Shown here: positions 26,990 through 35,838 of the stretch, in pieces | Layout: each line of letters begins with the position of its first letter | Numbering within the stretch: the stretch's first letter is position 1 | DNA from: Microbacterium sp. SLBN-154 | Lineage (GTDB): Bacteria; Actinomycetota; Actinomycetes; Actinomycetales; Microbacteriaceae | Length of the DNA: 64,000 nucleotides | NCBI RefSeq assembly: GCF_006715565.1 | Contig: NZ_VFNL01000001.1 | Span: forward strand, 1,426,001-1,490,000 | Reading direction: 5' to 3' | Made by a program: the position numbers and the translations under genes | Notes under the pieces: model-generated | The model's database searches: none | What the model was told of the DNA's origin: nothing | What the model saw: the letters and a program-made list of their open reading frames with translations, nothing else

Positions 26990-28350
26990 GCGGCCTTCCC
27001 CCCGAGGGGACGAACCTCGGTCCCGGCGTCGATCCCGGCATCACCCGCACCGCGCAGGGCGAACCGAGCGTGCAGACGCCGGTCGCCGAGATCCCGCCGC
27101 CCCCGCGGCAGAACCAGATCATCCGTGAGATCCTCCGCAGCAACGCGGTGGCGACGGTCCTGGCGATCGTGCTGGCGATGCTCATCGGAGGGGTGCTGGT
27201 CGCCTTCACCAACCCCGAGGTCCAGCGGACGTCGGGCTACTTCTTCGCTCGCCCCCAGGACACCCTCGTCGCCATCTGGGACGCGGTCGCGGGTGCGTAC
27301 GCCGCGCTGTTCCGCGGCGCGATCTGGAATTACGAGGCGGAGACGTTCGTCCGCGCGATCAAGCCGATCACCGACACCCTGAACTTCGCCACGCCGCTGA
27401 TCGCGGCGGGCCTGGGCGTGGGTCTGGCGTTCCGCGTCGGGCTGTTCAACATCGGCGCCCGCGGTCAGATGCTCATCGGCGTGACGACCGCCGCCTTCGT
27501 GGCCACCGGCATCAGCGCCCCGCTGTTCATCCACCTGCCGCTGACGATCGCGGCCGGCATCGTGGGCGGCATGATCTGGGGCGGCCTCGTGGGTCTGCTC
27601 AAAGCGCGCACCGGAGCGAACGAAGTGATCCTCACGATCATGCTCAACTTCGTGGCGTTCTACTTCCTCTCCTGGCTTCTGAACACCCCGGGTCTGCTGC
27701 AGCGTCCCGGCGGGTCGCAGCCGATCTCGTCGCCCACCCCGGCCTCGGCGCAGTTCCCGAGCCTGTTCGGTGCGCCGCTCACGGTGAACTGGGGATTCAT
27801 CGTCGCGATCGGCGCGACGATCTTCGTCTGGTGGCTCGTCGAGCGGTCGAGCCTCGGCTTCCGGATGCGGGCGGTGGGAGAGAACCCGTTCGCCGCGCGC
27901 GCGGCCGGTATCAACGTCGAGCGGATCATCATCTACGCGATGGCCTTCGCCGGGGGACTGGCGGGGCTCGCCGGGGTCAATCAGATCTCGGGGACGATCA
28001 CCAGCGGCTTCGGCAACGGCATCGATGCGGGCATCGGCTTCGACGCGATCACCGTCGCGCTGCTCGGTCGCAGCAGGGCGTGGGGCGTCTTCGCCGCCGG
28101 CATCCTGTTCGGAGCCCTGAAGGCCGGCAGCTTCACGATGCAGGTGTCCGAGGGGATTCCCGTCGACATCGTCGTGGTCGTCCAGGCGCTCATCGTGCTC
28201 TTCATCGCCGCACCGCCCCTGGTGAGGACGATCTTCTTCCTCCCGAAGGACCCCGGCGAGCTCTCGGCCGGCCGGCGCGCGCGCCGTGCCGCGAAGGCCG
28301 CCGCGAAGAACCCGTCCGCACCCGCACGCAAGGAGGAGGTGAGCGCATGA
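26986..28350 (+). CDS. Nucleoside ABC importer permease, first subunit
   Basis: This 454-residue membrane protein belongs to the BPD-transp-2 (RbsC/NupB-like) permeases. It has a hydrophilic N-terminus of about 45 residues, around ten membrane segments, the conserved GLAFRVGLFNIGARGQMLIG and LKARTGANEVILTIMLNFVA, and a basic alanine/lysine-rich C-terminal tail. It overlaps the ATPase upstream and the second permease downstream by 4 bp each. Confidence 0.91.
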   Translation: MSGLPPEGTNLGPGVDPGITRTAQGEPSVQTPVAEIPPPPRQNQIIREILRSNAVATVLAIVLAMLIGGVLVAFTNPEVQRTSGYFFARPQDTLVAIWDAVAGAYAALFRGAIWNYEAETFVRAIKPITDTLNFATPLIAAGLGVGLAFRVGLFNIGARGQMLIGVTTAAFVATGISAPLFIHLPLTIAAGIVGGMIWGGLVGLLKARTGANEVILTIMLNFVAFYFLSWLLNTPGLLQRPGGSQPISSPTPASAQFPSLFGAPLTVNWGFIVAIGATIFVWWLVERSSLGFRMRAVGENPFAARAAGINVERIIIYAMAFAGGLAGLAGVNQISGTITSGFGNGIDAGIGFDAITVALLGRSRAWGVFAAGILFGALKAGSFTMQVSEGIPVDIVVVVQALIVLFIAAPPLVRTIFFLPKDPGELSAGRRARRAAKAAAKNPSAPARKEEVSA

Positions 28351-29642
28351 GCACTGCGACCGTGAACCCCGCCCCCGCCGAGGCCGACGAGGTCATCACC
28401 CGTCAGACCGTGCGCCAGCGGCGTTGGAAGCTCGCGATCTCCCTCGCCGTCGCCACCGTCCTCATCGGCATCATGGCCTTCGCCTTCCCGCGCGACGGCA
28501 TCAGCACCTATCGCCTCGGCGACCGCACGTCGACGGTCGACCTCGGCGACATCGGTCTTCCGACCTTCGCCACCGTCGCGGTGTGCTTCGTGCTGCTGGT
28601 GATCATGACCGCGTACGCGGTGTGGGCCGCCTACACCTACCGGCGCCCCGGACTGTGGCTCCCGATCGTCTTCGCATTCGTGGCCGTGTTCGCCTTCCTC
28701 ACCTGGTCGGCCGCCGATGGGCTGGTCCCCGTCACAGGTCTGCTCTTCGGGGCGGTCTCCCTGTCGGTGCCGCTGGTGTTCGGCGCGCTCGGCGGCGTCA
28801 TCGGCGAGCGCGCGGGCGTGGTCAACGTCGCGATCGAGGCGCAGTTCCTCTTCGCGGCGTTCTCGTCGGCGATCGTCGCCTCGATCACCGGCTCGTTCCT
28901 CCTCGGGCTCGTCGCGGCGATGCTGGCGGGAGCGCTCGTGGCCTCGGTGCTCGCGGCGTTCTCGATCAAGTACCTCGTCGATCAGGTCATCGTCGGTGTG
29001 GTGCTGAACGTCCTCATCACGGGCCTCACGAGCTTCCTGCACGGGGCGCTTCTGACCCCGAACTCCGAGGCGCTGAACTCCCCGCCGCGCTTCCCGCGGT
29101 GGGCGATCCCGTTCCTCTCCGACATCCCGGTCATCGGGCCGGTCGTGTTCAACCAGACCCTGATCGTCTACATCATGTACATCGCCGTGCCGCTCGTGGC
29201 GTGGGGCCTGTACAAGACGCGCTGGGGTCTGCGCCTCCGCGCGGTGGGCGAACATCCGCAGGCCGCCGACACCGTCGGCATCCGGGTGAACCCGACCCGC
29301 TTCTGGAACGTCCTCCTCGCCGGTGCCGTTGCCGGCATCGGCGGGGCGTACTTCACGCTCGGCTCGGTGGGGTCCTTCGACAAGGAGATGACCGGGGGCC
29401 TCGGCTTCATCGCGCTGGCCGCCGTGATCTTCGGTGGCTGGGATCCGGTGAAGGCCTCGCTGGCGGCGCTGCTGTTCGGGTTCGCCACGAACCTGCGGAC
29501 GCTCCTGACCAACCTGGGATCGCCGATCCCGTCGGAATTCATGGCGATGCTGCCGTACGTCGTGACGGTCCTGGCGGTGGTCGGCTTCGCCGGCCAGGTG
29601 CGCGGACCCGCGGCGGCGGGCAAGCCGTACATCAAGGGGTGA
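28347..29642 (+). CDS. Nucleoside ABC importer permease, second subunit
   Basis: This 431-residue membrane protein is the NupC-like partner permease, with GERAGVVNVAIEAQFLFAAF and GLRLRAVGEHPQAADTVGI typical of the family. Compared with the usual 300-320 residues it has about 100 extra N-terminal residues with additional membrane segments. The ATG at 28347 follows AGGAGGAGG and overlaps the upstream stop. The frame stays open upstream only as a shadow of the first permease. Confidence 0.9.
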   Translation: MSTATVNPAPAEADEVITRQTVRQRRWKLAISLAVATVLIGIMAFAFPRDGISTYRLGDRTSTVDLGDIGLPTFATVAVCFVLLVIMTAYAVWAAYTYRRPGLWLPIVFAFVAVFAFLTWSAADGLVPVTGLLFGAVSLSVPLVFGALGGVIGERAGVVNVAIEAQFLFAAFSSAIVASITGSFLLGLVAAMLAGALVASVLAAFSIKYLVDQVIVGVVLNVLITGLTSFLHGALLTPNSEALNSPPRFPRWAIPFLSDIPVIGPVVFNQTLIVYIMYIAVPLVAWGLYKTRWGLRLRAVGEHPQAADTVGIRVNPTRFWNVLLAGAVAGIGGAYFTLGSVGSFDKEMTGGLGFIALAAVIFGGWDPVKASLAALLFGFATNLRTLLTNLGSPIPSEFMAMLPYVVTVLAVVGFAGQVRGPAAAGKPYIKG

Positions 29643-29644
29643 GT

Positions 29645-30127
29645 GTGGCACGACGATCCGGACGCGGCTGGGACGCGTCATCCGACGACCATGACGATCA
29701 GGTCCCGGTCGACATCGACTGGGACCACCTGAGAAGCGTCGCCAACGAGGCGGCAGCGCGGGCCTACGCCCCGTACTCGCGCTATCGCGTGGGCGCGGCG
29801 GCGCTCGTCTCCGACGGGCGCGTGGTGGCGGGATGCAACGTCGAGAACGCCTCGTACGGCGTCACCCTCTGCGCCGAATGCGGGCTGGTGTCAGAGCTTC
29901 ACATGTCCGGCGGCGGCCAGCTCGTCGCCTTCCTGTGCGTCAACGGCGAGGGCGAGACGATCATGCCGTGCGGTCGCTGCCGGCAGCTGCTGTTCGAGCA
30001 TGCGATCCCCGGGATGCTGCTGGAGACCGTCTCGGGCATCCGCACCATCGACGAGGTGCTGCCCGATGCCTTCGGCCCGCGCGATCTCGAGGCGCGGCCG
30101 AACCGCGAGTCGGAGTCGGCGCGATGA
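29645..30127 (+). CDS. cdd: Cytidine deaminase
   Basis: This 160-residue zinc enzyme converts cytidine and deoxycytidine to uridine forms. The zinc site is CAECGLVSEL together with PCGRCRQLLFE, and NVENASYG binds the nucleoside. About 25 non-conserved residues precede the core. GTG at 29645 is preferred because AAGGGG lies five bases upstream; GTG at 29639, overlapping the permease stop, is the alternative. It links uptake to breakdown in the nucleoside operon. Confidence 0.93.
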   Translation: MARRSGRGWDASSDDHDDQVPVDIDWDHLRSVANEAAARAYAPYSRYRVGAAALVSDGRVVAGCNVENASYGVTLCAECGLVSELHMSGGGQLVAFLCVNGEGETIMPCGRCRQLLFEHAIPGMLLETVSGIRTIDEVLPDAFGPRDLEARPNRESESAR

Positions 30128-31434
30128 GCCGCGCCGGTGCACCCGAGCCCTTCGACGCCGTCGATGTCATCCGCGCCAAGCGCGACGGGGGCGCCGTTCC
30201 CGAAGATGCGCTGCGGTGGATGATCGATGCCTACACTCGCGGCTACGTCATGGACGCGCAGATGTCGGCGTTCACGATGGCGGTGCTGCTCAACGGCATG
30301 TCGCGGGATGAGATCCGCGTGATGACCGACGCGATGATCGCCTCCGGCGAGCGGATGAGCTTCGACGGGCTCGGCAAGACCACGGTCGACAAGCACTCCA
30401 CGGGTGGAGTCGGCGACAAGATCACCCTTCCCCTCGCACCGCTGGTCGCGGCCTTCGGCGTGGCTGTCCCGCAGCTCTCCGGCCGCGGGCTCGGGCACAC
30501 CGGCGGAACCCTCGACAAGCTGGAGTCGATCCCCGGATGGCGCGCGGCGCTGTCGAACGAGGAACTCCACGCGCAGCTGCGCGACGTCGGAGCGGTCATC
30601 TGCGCCGCGGGCTCGGGGCTGGCGCCGGCGGACAAGCGCCTCTATGCGCTGCGTGATGTCACCGGCACCGTCGAGGCGATCCCGCTCATCGCGTCGAGCA
30701 TCATGTCCAAGAAGATCGCGGAGGGGACGGCCGCGCTGGTGCTGGACGTGAAGTTCGGCTCGGGCGCGTTCATGCAGGACATCGACCGCGCCCGCGAGCT
30801 GGCGCGCACGATGGTCGGGCTCGGCACCGATTCGGGGGTCGCCACCACGGCACTCCTCACCGACATGAACACGCCGCTGGGTCTTGCGATCGGCAACGCC
30901 AACGAGGTGCGCGAATCCGTCGAGGTGCTCGCCGGAGGGGGTCCCGCCGACGTCGTGGAACTGACCGTCGCGCTGGCGCGCGAGATGCTCGCCCTCGCCG
31001 GTCAGCCCGACGCCGATGTGGAGGCCGCACTGCAGGACGGTCGGGCGATGGACGTCTGGCGGGCGATGATCCGGGCCCAGGACGGCGATCCCGACGCGGC
31101 ACTTCCCACGGCCCGCGAGACGCACACCGTCACCGCGCCGCGCGGGGGCATCGTCACCCGCATGGAGGCGCTGCCCTTCGGCATCGCCGCCTGGCGCTTG
31201 GGGGCGGGCCGCGCACGAGCCGAGGACGCCGTCATCCACGCGGCCGGCATCGACCTGCACGTCAAGCCCGGCGACGAGGTCGCCCCGGGCGCACCCGTCT
31301 TCACCCTCTCGGCCGACGACCCGGCGCGTTTCGCCCGGGCACTGGACGCCATCGAGGGGGCGTGGGACATTGGCGAAGACGCGCCTGCCGCGTCATCCCT
31401 CGTTCGCGAACGCATCACCGCCGACTCGATCTGA
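30124..31434 (+). CDS. deoA: Thymidine phosphorylase
   Basis: This 436-residue enzyme splits thymidine or deoxyuridine with phosphate to give the base and deoxyribose 1-phosphate. It carries the family signature SGRGLGHTGGTLDKLE and the phosphate-binding KHSTGGVGDK, plus a C-terminal pyrimidine-phosphorylase domain beginning near VTAPRGG. The ATG overlaps the cdd stop by 4 bp. The product of cdd can go straight to this enzyme or to a uridine phosphorylase elsewhere. Confidence 0.95.
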   Translation: MSRAGAPEPFDAVDVIRAKRDGGAVPEDALRWMIDAYTRGYVMDAQMSAFTMAVLLNGMSRDEIRVMTDAMIASGERMSFDGLGKTTVDKHSTGGVGDKITLPLAPLVAAFGVAVPQLSGRGLGHTGGTLDKLESIPGWRAALSNEELHAQLRDVGAVICAAGSGLAPADKRLYALRDVTGTVEAIPLIASSIMSKKIAEGTAALVLDVKFGSGAFMQDIDRARELARTMVGLGTDSGVATTALLTDMNTPLGLAIGNANEVRESVEVLAGGGPADVVELTVALAREMLALAGQPDADVEAALQDGRAMDVWRAMIRAQDGDPDAALPTARETHTVTAPRGGIVTRMEALPFGIAAWRLGAGRARAEDAVIHAAGIDLHVKPGDEVAPGAPVFTLSADDPARFARALDAIEGAWDIGEDAPAASSLVRERITADSI

Positions 31435-31467
31435 TTCGCCGCCCGCACCAACCCCCGGAGGAACACG

Positions 31468-32583
31468 ATGGCCATCGATCAGCACGGTGACGCCCAGCTG
31501 GAGGGTGTGTCTCTGCGGAGCCTGCCCAAGATCTCCCTGCACGACCACCTCGACGGCGGCCTGCGCCCCGCCACGATCGTGGAGCTCGCCGACGACGCCG
31601 ACGTCGACCTGCCCGAGGACGACGCCGAGGCGCTGGGGGAGTGGTTCGCCGAGAAGAGCGACTCGGGGTCGCTGGTGGAGTACCTCAAGACCTTCGACGT
31701 CACCCTGTCGGTGCTGCAGACCCGCGAAGGCCTCACGCGGGTGGCGCGTGAGTTCGTCGAGGACCTCGCCGCCGACGGCGTGATCTACGGCGAGGTGCGG
31801 TGGGCGCCCGAGCAGCACCTGGGCGGCGGCCTCACCCTCGACGAGGTCGTGGAGGCGGTGCAGGACGGCATCGAGGAGGGCGAGGATCTCGCCGCCGACG
31901 CGGGGCGCGACATCCGTGTCGGACAGCTCATCACCGCCATGCGCCACACCGACCGGTCGCACGAGATCGCTCGGCTCGCGGTGGAGTGGCGGGGGCGCGG
32001 CGCCGTCGGGTTCGACATCGCCGGCCCCGAGGACGGCTTCCTCCCGTCGCGACACCGCAAGGCGTTCGACTACCTCGCCGGCCAGTTCTTCCCCGTCACC
32101 GTGCACGCCGGCGAGGCGGCGGGGCTCGAGTCGATCCGGTCGGCCCTCCTCGACGGACGCGCCCTGCGTCTTGGGCACGGTGTGCGCATCGCCGAAGACC
32201 TCGACATCGTGCAGCGGTCGGGCGAAGAGGTGCTCGTGGAGTTCGGCGACCTCGCGCGGTGGGTGCGTGACCGCGAGATCCCGCTCGAGCTGTCGCCGTC
32301 GTCGAACCTGCAGACCGGCGCGATCCAGCGGTGGGGCACCGACCTCGAAGACCACCCGTTCGACCTGCTCTACCAGCTGGGTTTCGCGGTGACGGTCAAC
32401 GTCGACAACCGGCTCATGAGCCGCACATCGCTGACCCGCGAGCTCGCGCTCCTCGCTGAGGCCTTCGACTACGGGCTGGACGACCTCGAGGCGTTCCAGA
32501 TGAACGCGGCCGCAGGCGCGTTCCTCCCCGTGGAGCAGCGCGAGGAGCTGATCGACCTCATCTCCGACGGCTTCGACCGCTGA
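31468..32583 (+). CDS. add: Adenosine deaminase
   Basis: This 371-residue metal-dependent amidohydrolase converts adenosine to inosine. The zinc ligands are in SLHDHLDGGLRP and VTVHAGEAAG; catalytic residues lie in LRLGHGVRI, and ELSPSSNLQTGA and VNVDNRLMS follow. The start follows a good GGAGG. It is 33 bp from deoA and probably the last gene of the nucleoside operon. Its last 115 bp are overlapped on the other strand by the readthrough tail of the neighbouring nuclease gene. Confidence 0.94.
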   Translation: MAIDQHGDAQLEGVSLRSLPKISLHDHLDGGLRPATIVELADDADVDLPEDDAEALGEWFAEKSDSGSLVEYLKTFDVTLSVLQTREGLTRVAREFVEDLAADGVIYGEVRWAPEQHLGGGLTLDEVVEAVQDGIEEGEDLAADAGRDIRVGQLITAMRHTDRSHEIARLAVEWRGRGAVGFDIAGPEDGFLPSRHRKAFDYLAGQFFPVTVHAGEAAGLESIRSALLDGRALRLGHGVRIAEDLDIVQRSGEEVLVEFGDLARWVRDREIPLELSPSSNLQTGAIQRWGTDLEDHPFDLLYQLGFAVTVNVDNRLMSRTSLTRELALLAEAFDYGLDDLEAFQMNAAAGAFLPVEQREELIDLISDGFDR

Positions 32584-33527
32584 CGCGTGGGCGCGGCGTC
32601 CCCAACTCCTGCAGAAACGTCGATTTTGGCCCCGGATCCCGGATTTTCGGGTCGCCGACGGCGATGTGCAGGAGTCAGGGACGCGTTCCGCGCCCGGCCC
32701 GTGAGAATGACGGCCCTGAGGGCCGTCGCCGTGGCGTCGTAGGCGTAGAGAACGTCTTCGGCCAGCGGGCGGATCGTGGTGTAGCCGAGCGCAGCGGCGG
32801 CGAGGTCGCGGCGCCGATCACGTCGCTGAGCGTCCCACCCCTCGTGATGGGCTTTGCTGTCGCATTCGATGATGAGCCACCCGTCGACGACGAAGTCCAC
32901 CCGCCCGACGCCGGAGATGTGGACCTGGACGTCGACCTCACACCCCAGCCCGCGCAAGATCAGGCGGACGAGCGTCTCGGGCCCCGATTCCATGCGGCGA
33001 TCGAGGAGTCGTCGGAGGGCCCGATAGCGACGCGGGAGGCGGCTGAACACTTCGGCGATCTGATCTTCATCGACGAGACCGAGGTGCCACGCGCTGTCGA
33101 GGGTCGCGATCGCGTCCCGCGGGGATTGACACTTCACCGCCTGGGTCAGCGCGCCGATGAGGTCGGTGGTGAGGTTGTCGAAGAGCTCGCCGCCGCTCCG
33201 CCAGTGAGCGGTGAACTCGGGTCGACGGACCGGGATGCGGCTGGCCGTGCGGTCGAACTGGATGTGCAGCCCTGGGCGCTCGCGCACGAAGACGCCGAGG
33301 GTTGCGAGAAGAGAGACGCAATCGAGGCGACCTCCCGCGCGGCCGGCGTCGAGGACGTGCGGGTGCGAGCGCGGATCAGCGTACCGGCCCCTGCGAAGCC
33401 GGATGAGGCGTCCCTCCGAAACCAGCCGTCGGATCATCCGCTTGTGGAGCCCGCGCTTCTCGAGTCCCCGCGTGCTGAGGAAGGTCGCGGAAAGAACCTG
33501 CGACGGGGTGAGGTGAGGGTCGACCAC
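32469..33527 (-). CDS. AbiEi-like/DUF559 nuclease-type protein with readthrough tail
   Basis: This 352-residue protein has an N-terminal winged-helix-like part (about residues 1-60, HKRMIRRLVSEGRLIRLRRGRYAD) resembling AbiEi-type antitoxin domains, and a C-terminal DUF559/Vsr-like PD-(D/E)XK fold. Candidate catalytic residues are Glu184, Asp211, Glu221, Asp223 and Lys225, followed by His227-His228. The recognisable domain ends near residue 280; residues beyond that are encoded by a palindromic repeat (32598-32682) and by antisense of add, so the natural stop seems lost. The gene is bracketed by two copies of that repeat. No restriction-modification or toxin partner is adjacent; its role is unknown. 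Confidence 0.7.
   Translation of the reverse strand: MVDPHLTPSQVLSATFLSTRGLEKRGLHKRMIRRLVSEGRLIRLRRGRYADPRSHPHVLDAGRAGGRLDCVSLLATLGVFVRERPGLHIQFDRTASRIPVRRPEFTAHWRSGGELFDNLTTDLIGALTQAVKCQSPRDAIATLDSAWHLGLVDEDQIAEVFSRLPRRYRALRRLLDRRMESGPETLVRLILRGLGCEVDVQVHISGVGRVDFVVDGWLIIECDSKAHHEGWDAQRRDRRRDLAAAALGYTTIRPLAEDVLYAYDATATALRAVILTGRARNASLTPAHRRRRPENPGSGAKIDVSAGVGDAAPTRQRSKPSEMRSISSSRCSTGRNAPAAAFIWNASRSSSP
32598..32682. repeat. Palindrome-ended element, family 1, copy 1
   Basis: This is an 85-bp element whose left end is GTCCCCAACTCCTGCAGAAA and whose right end is TGCAGGAGTCAGGGAC. The ends are near-inverted copies; the interior of roughly 50 bp is unrelated to the other two copies. It lies between the convergent add and nuclease genes, at the 3' edge of the nuclease domain. 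Confidence 0.88.
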
Positions 33528-33637
33528 ACGTCCATTTCACGGCCGCGGGACGATCATGCGTTCTCTCGGAGGAGACCCGTGGACAAGGTGCGCGGTGCGC
33601 CGCGCTGTGGAGGACAGATGCAGGCAACCCGGCTCGT

Positions 33638-33723
33638 GTCTCCAACTCCTGCAGAATCGACCGCGAACGCCGAGGGAAGGGCAATCCGGGGCGCGCTGGT
33701 GACGTTGTGCAGGAGTTCGGGAC
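33638..33723. repeat. Palindrome-ended element, family 1, copy 2
   Basis: This is an 86-bp element with left end GTCTCCAACTCCTGCAGAAT and right end TGCAGGAGTTCGGGAC, in direct orientation relative to copy 1. Its inner edge is 110 bp upstream of the nuclease ATG. The intergenic stretch 33528-33747 holds nothing else recognisable. Confidence 0.88.
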
Positions 33724-33747
33724 GACCCGCCCCGGCGCGCGGGCGGG

Positions 33748-34542
33748 TCAGCGGGGGAGTGCGTCGACGAAGGGGGCGAGGAGGCCCGCGAGCTCGGACC
33801 GCATCTCGGGCAGCGTGATCGAGCCCTCGTTGTCGCCCGCCTGAGGGCCGTAGGCGCCGAAGGCGGCGTGATTGGCGCCCTCGATCTCGCTCAGCACCGC
33901 GTCGTCCGGCAGCAGCGGCCGCGCCTCGGCGATCTTCTCCGGGGTCGACAGCCCGTCGTCGCTGCCGGCGATGCTGATCACCGGCAGATCCGACCCCGAG
34001 ATGTCGCCGGCGCAATACGACGCGAAGAGCGCCAGCGCGTCGGCGTCGCCGGCGAGCTGGCAGGCCCGCACCCCGCCGAGCGAATGGCCACCGACGATCC
34101 ACTCATCAACCCCGGGCACGAGGTCGGTGAAGGTCGACAGCGGCCGCAGGTCGAAGAAAGCGAGGTTCAGCCAGGGCTTCGTGATGACGACTGTCACGCC
34201 GTCCTCGGCGACGACCTCGGCCATCGTCGCTGCGTACGCCGCGGCCTCGACCTTCGCGCCAGGGATGTAGACCAGCCCCACCTCGCCCGGCCCGTCGGCG
34301 GGTTCGAGGATGATCGCGGTCGAGGTGTCGGTGAAGGAAACGTCGGGGTTGCTCTGCACCTCGGCGAGCGGAGCGGCCTCGGCCTGCATCACCCCGACCT
34401 GGCTCCAGATGACGAGCCCGCCCACGGCGAGCAGAAGGAGGACGGCGAGCGATCCGAGCGTCCAGGCCAGCACACGCCGCCATCGGCGCCGCGGCCGAGA
34501 CGAGGGCTGCCCGGCAGACCCTTCCGATGAGCTGGATGACAC
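33748..34542 (-). CDS. Membrane-anchored alpha/beta hydrolase
   Basis: This 264-residue protein has a basic N-terminus, a single membrane segment (about residues 25-46) and an extracellular alpha/beta hydrolase domain. The nucleophile elbow is GGHSLGGVRA; SDDGLSTPEKI supplies the likely acid and EGANHAAFG the histidine. The substrate is unknown; carboxylester or dienelactone-type hydrolysis is plausible. It is a lone gene downstream of a GC-rich spacer. Confidence 0.82.
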   Translation of the reverse strand: MSSSSSEGSAGQPSSRPRRRWRRVLAWTLGSLAVLLLLAVGGLVIWSQVGVMQAEAAPLAEVQSNPDVSFTDTSTAIILEPADGPGEVGLVYIPGAKVEAAAYAATMAEVVAEDGVTVVITKPWLNLAFFDLRPLSTFTDLVPGVDEWIVGGHSLGGVRACQLAGDADALALFASYCAGDISGSDLPVISIAGSDDGLSTPEKIAEARPLLPDDAVLSEIEGANHAAFGAYGPQAGDNEGSITLPEMRSELAGLLAPFVDALPR

Positions 34543-34610
34543 AACCCGAGCGTACCGCCGCCGATCCGCCAGTCTTCCGCTCCTGCTGCCGAGCCGTGGG
34601 CAGGACCCCG

Positions 34611-34682
34611 TGCCCCGGGTCCGGCGCGGCGCCGCGGCGCCGGCCCGGCCCCCGGCCCCGCGGCGCCGGCCCGGCCCCGCAG
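34611..34682. repeat. GC-only low-complexity direct repeat
   Basis: Two copies of GCCGCGGCGCCGGCCCGGCC-like sequence lie side by side in an almost pure G/C stretch between the hydrolase start and the mtlD stop. It could fold strongly and may act as a terminator for the leftward mannitol operon. Confidence 0.6.
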
Positions 34683-34683
34683 G

Positions 34684-35838
34684 TCAGCCCGCGAGCGCCG
34701 CCTGCCGGGCAGCGACCGCGTCGCGCACGCGCGCGTACAGCGGGTGCGCGGGCTCGAGCCCGGTCACCGCGGCGGTCACCGCGTCGGCTTCCTGCTCCCG
34801 CAGCATCGCCTGCAGTTCCACCGCCTGCGGATCCTCGGGGTCATCGAACGCGAGCGCCGCCCCCATCGCGGCGACGAGCGCGTCGACGGGCAGTCCGCGT
34901 TCGGCGGCCTCCGCGGCCGGCGCGACGAACCGCTCGTTGCGCGACAGCTTGCGCAGCGGCTGCCGCGCCACCCGGCGCACATGGTCGGGAAGCGCGGGGT
35001 TGGCGAACCGGGCGAGGATCGTCGCGCGGTATTCCGCCAGCTCCTCGGGGGAGAACTCGTGCTTGGCGATGAGCACCGCCGAGGTCTCCTCCAGCGCCGC
35101 CGCCACCGCCGAGGCGATCGAGGGTTCTGCCAGCGCCTCGGCGATCCGCTCGACCCCCGCCTGAGCGCCGAAATACGCCGTCGCGGCATGCCCGGTGTTC
35201 ACGGTGAACAGCTTCCGCTCGATGTACGGGGCGAGATCGTCGACGAAGTGCGCACCCGGGATCGCGGGCGGGTCGTCACCGAACGGATGCCGCTCGATGG
35301 CCCACTCGAAGAACGGCTCGACCGTGACATCCACCCCCGCGCCTGCGGGCTGCTCGGGAACGATCCGGTCGACCGCGGTGTTGGCGAACACCGCGCGCTG
35401 CTCCAGCGCTCCCCACGCCTCACCCGCGGCCTCCACCATCTCCTCGCGCAGCAGGTCGGTGGCGTTGATCGCGTTCTCGCACGCCATGATCTGCAGCGGC
35501 GGCGAGGAGGGGTCGCGTAGCGCCAGTCCCGCGACCAGGTGCGGGGCGACGAAGCGCAGGATCGTCGGGCCGACCGCGGTGGTCACCACGTTCGCTCCCG
35601 CGACCTCCTCGATGACCTCGTCGGGGTGCTCGGCGCTGTTGATCGCCCGGAAGCCCGTGACGACGTGATCGCGCCCGCCCTCGCCGACCTCGTGCACCGT
35701 GTACTCCGACACGGCGTTGATGGCGTCGACGAGCGGCGCGGCGACGTCGGAGAACACCACGTCGTAGCCGCCCTCGTGCAGCAGCAGCCCGACGAAGCCC
35801 CGCCCGATGTTGCCGGCGCCGAAGTGGACGGCCTTCAT
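34684..35838 (-). CDS. mtlD: Mannitol-1-phosphate 5-dehydrogenase
   Basis: This 384-residue NAD-dependent enzyme oxidises imported mannitol 1-phosphate to fructose 6-phosphate. The N-terminal [25 protein letters not shown] is the family's dinucleotide motif, and [18 protein letters not shown] contains the catalytic lysine and asparagine/histidine region. Its ATG overlaps the mtlF stop by 4 bp. It is the last gene of the leftward mannitol PTS run. Confidence 0.96.
   Translation of the reverse strand: MKAVHFGAGNIGRGFVGLLLHEGGYDVVFSDVAAPLVDAINAVSEYTVHEVGEGGRDHVVTGFRAINSAEHPDEVIEEVAGANVVTTAVGPTILRFVAPHLVAGLALRDPSSPPLQIMACENAINATDLLREEMVEAAGEAWGALEQRAVFANTAVDRIVPEQPAGAGVDVTVEPFFEWAIERHPFGDDPPAIPGAHFVDDLAPYIERKLFTVNTGHAATAYFGAQAGVERIAEALAEPSIASAVAAALEETSAVLIAKHEFSPEELAEYRATILARFANPALPDHVRRVARQPLRKLSRNERFVAPAAEAAERGLPVDALVAAMGAALAFDDPEDPQAVELQAMLREQEADAVTAAVTGLEPAHPLYARVRDAVAARQAALAG

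Noticed and set aside
32469..33527. Classical AbiE toxin-antitoxin pair
   Set aside because: The N-terminal part resembles AbiEi, but no AbiEii nucleotidyltransferase gene adjoins it and the C-terminal part is a PD-(D/E)XK-like domain.
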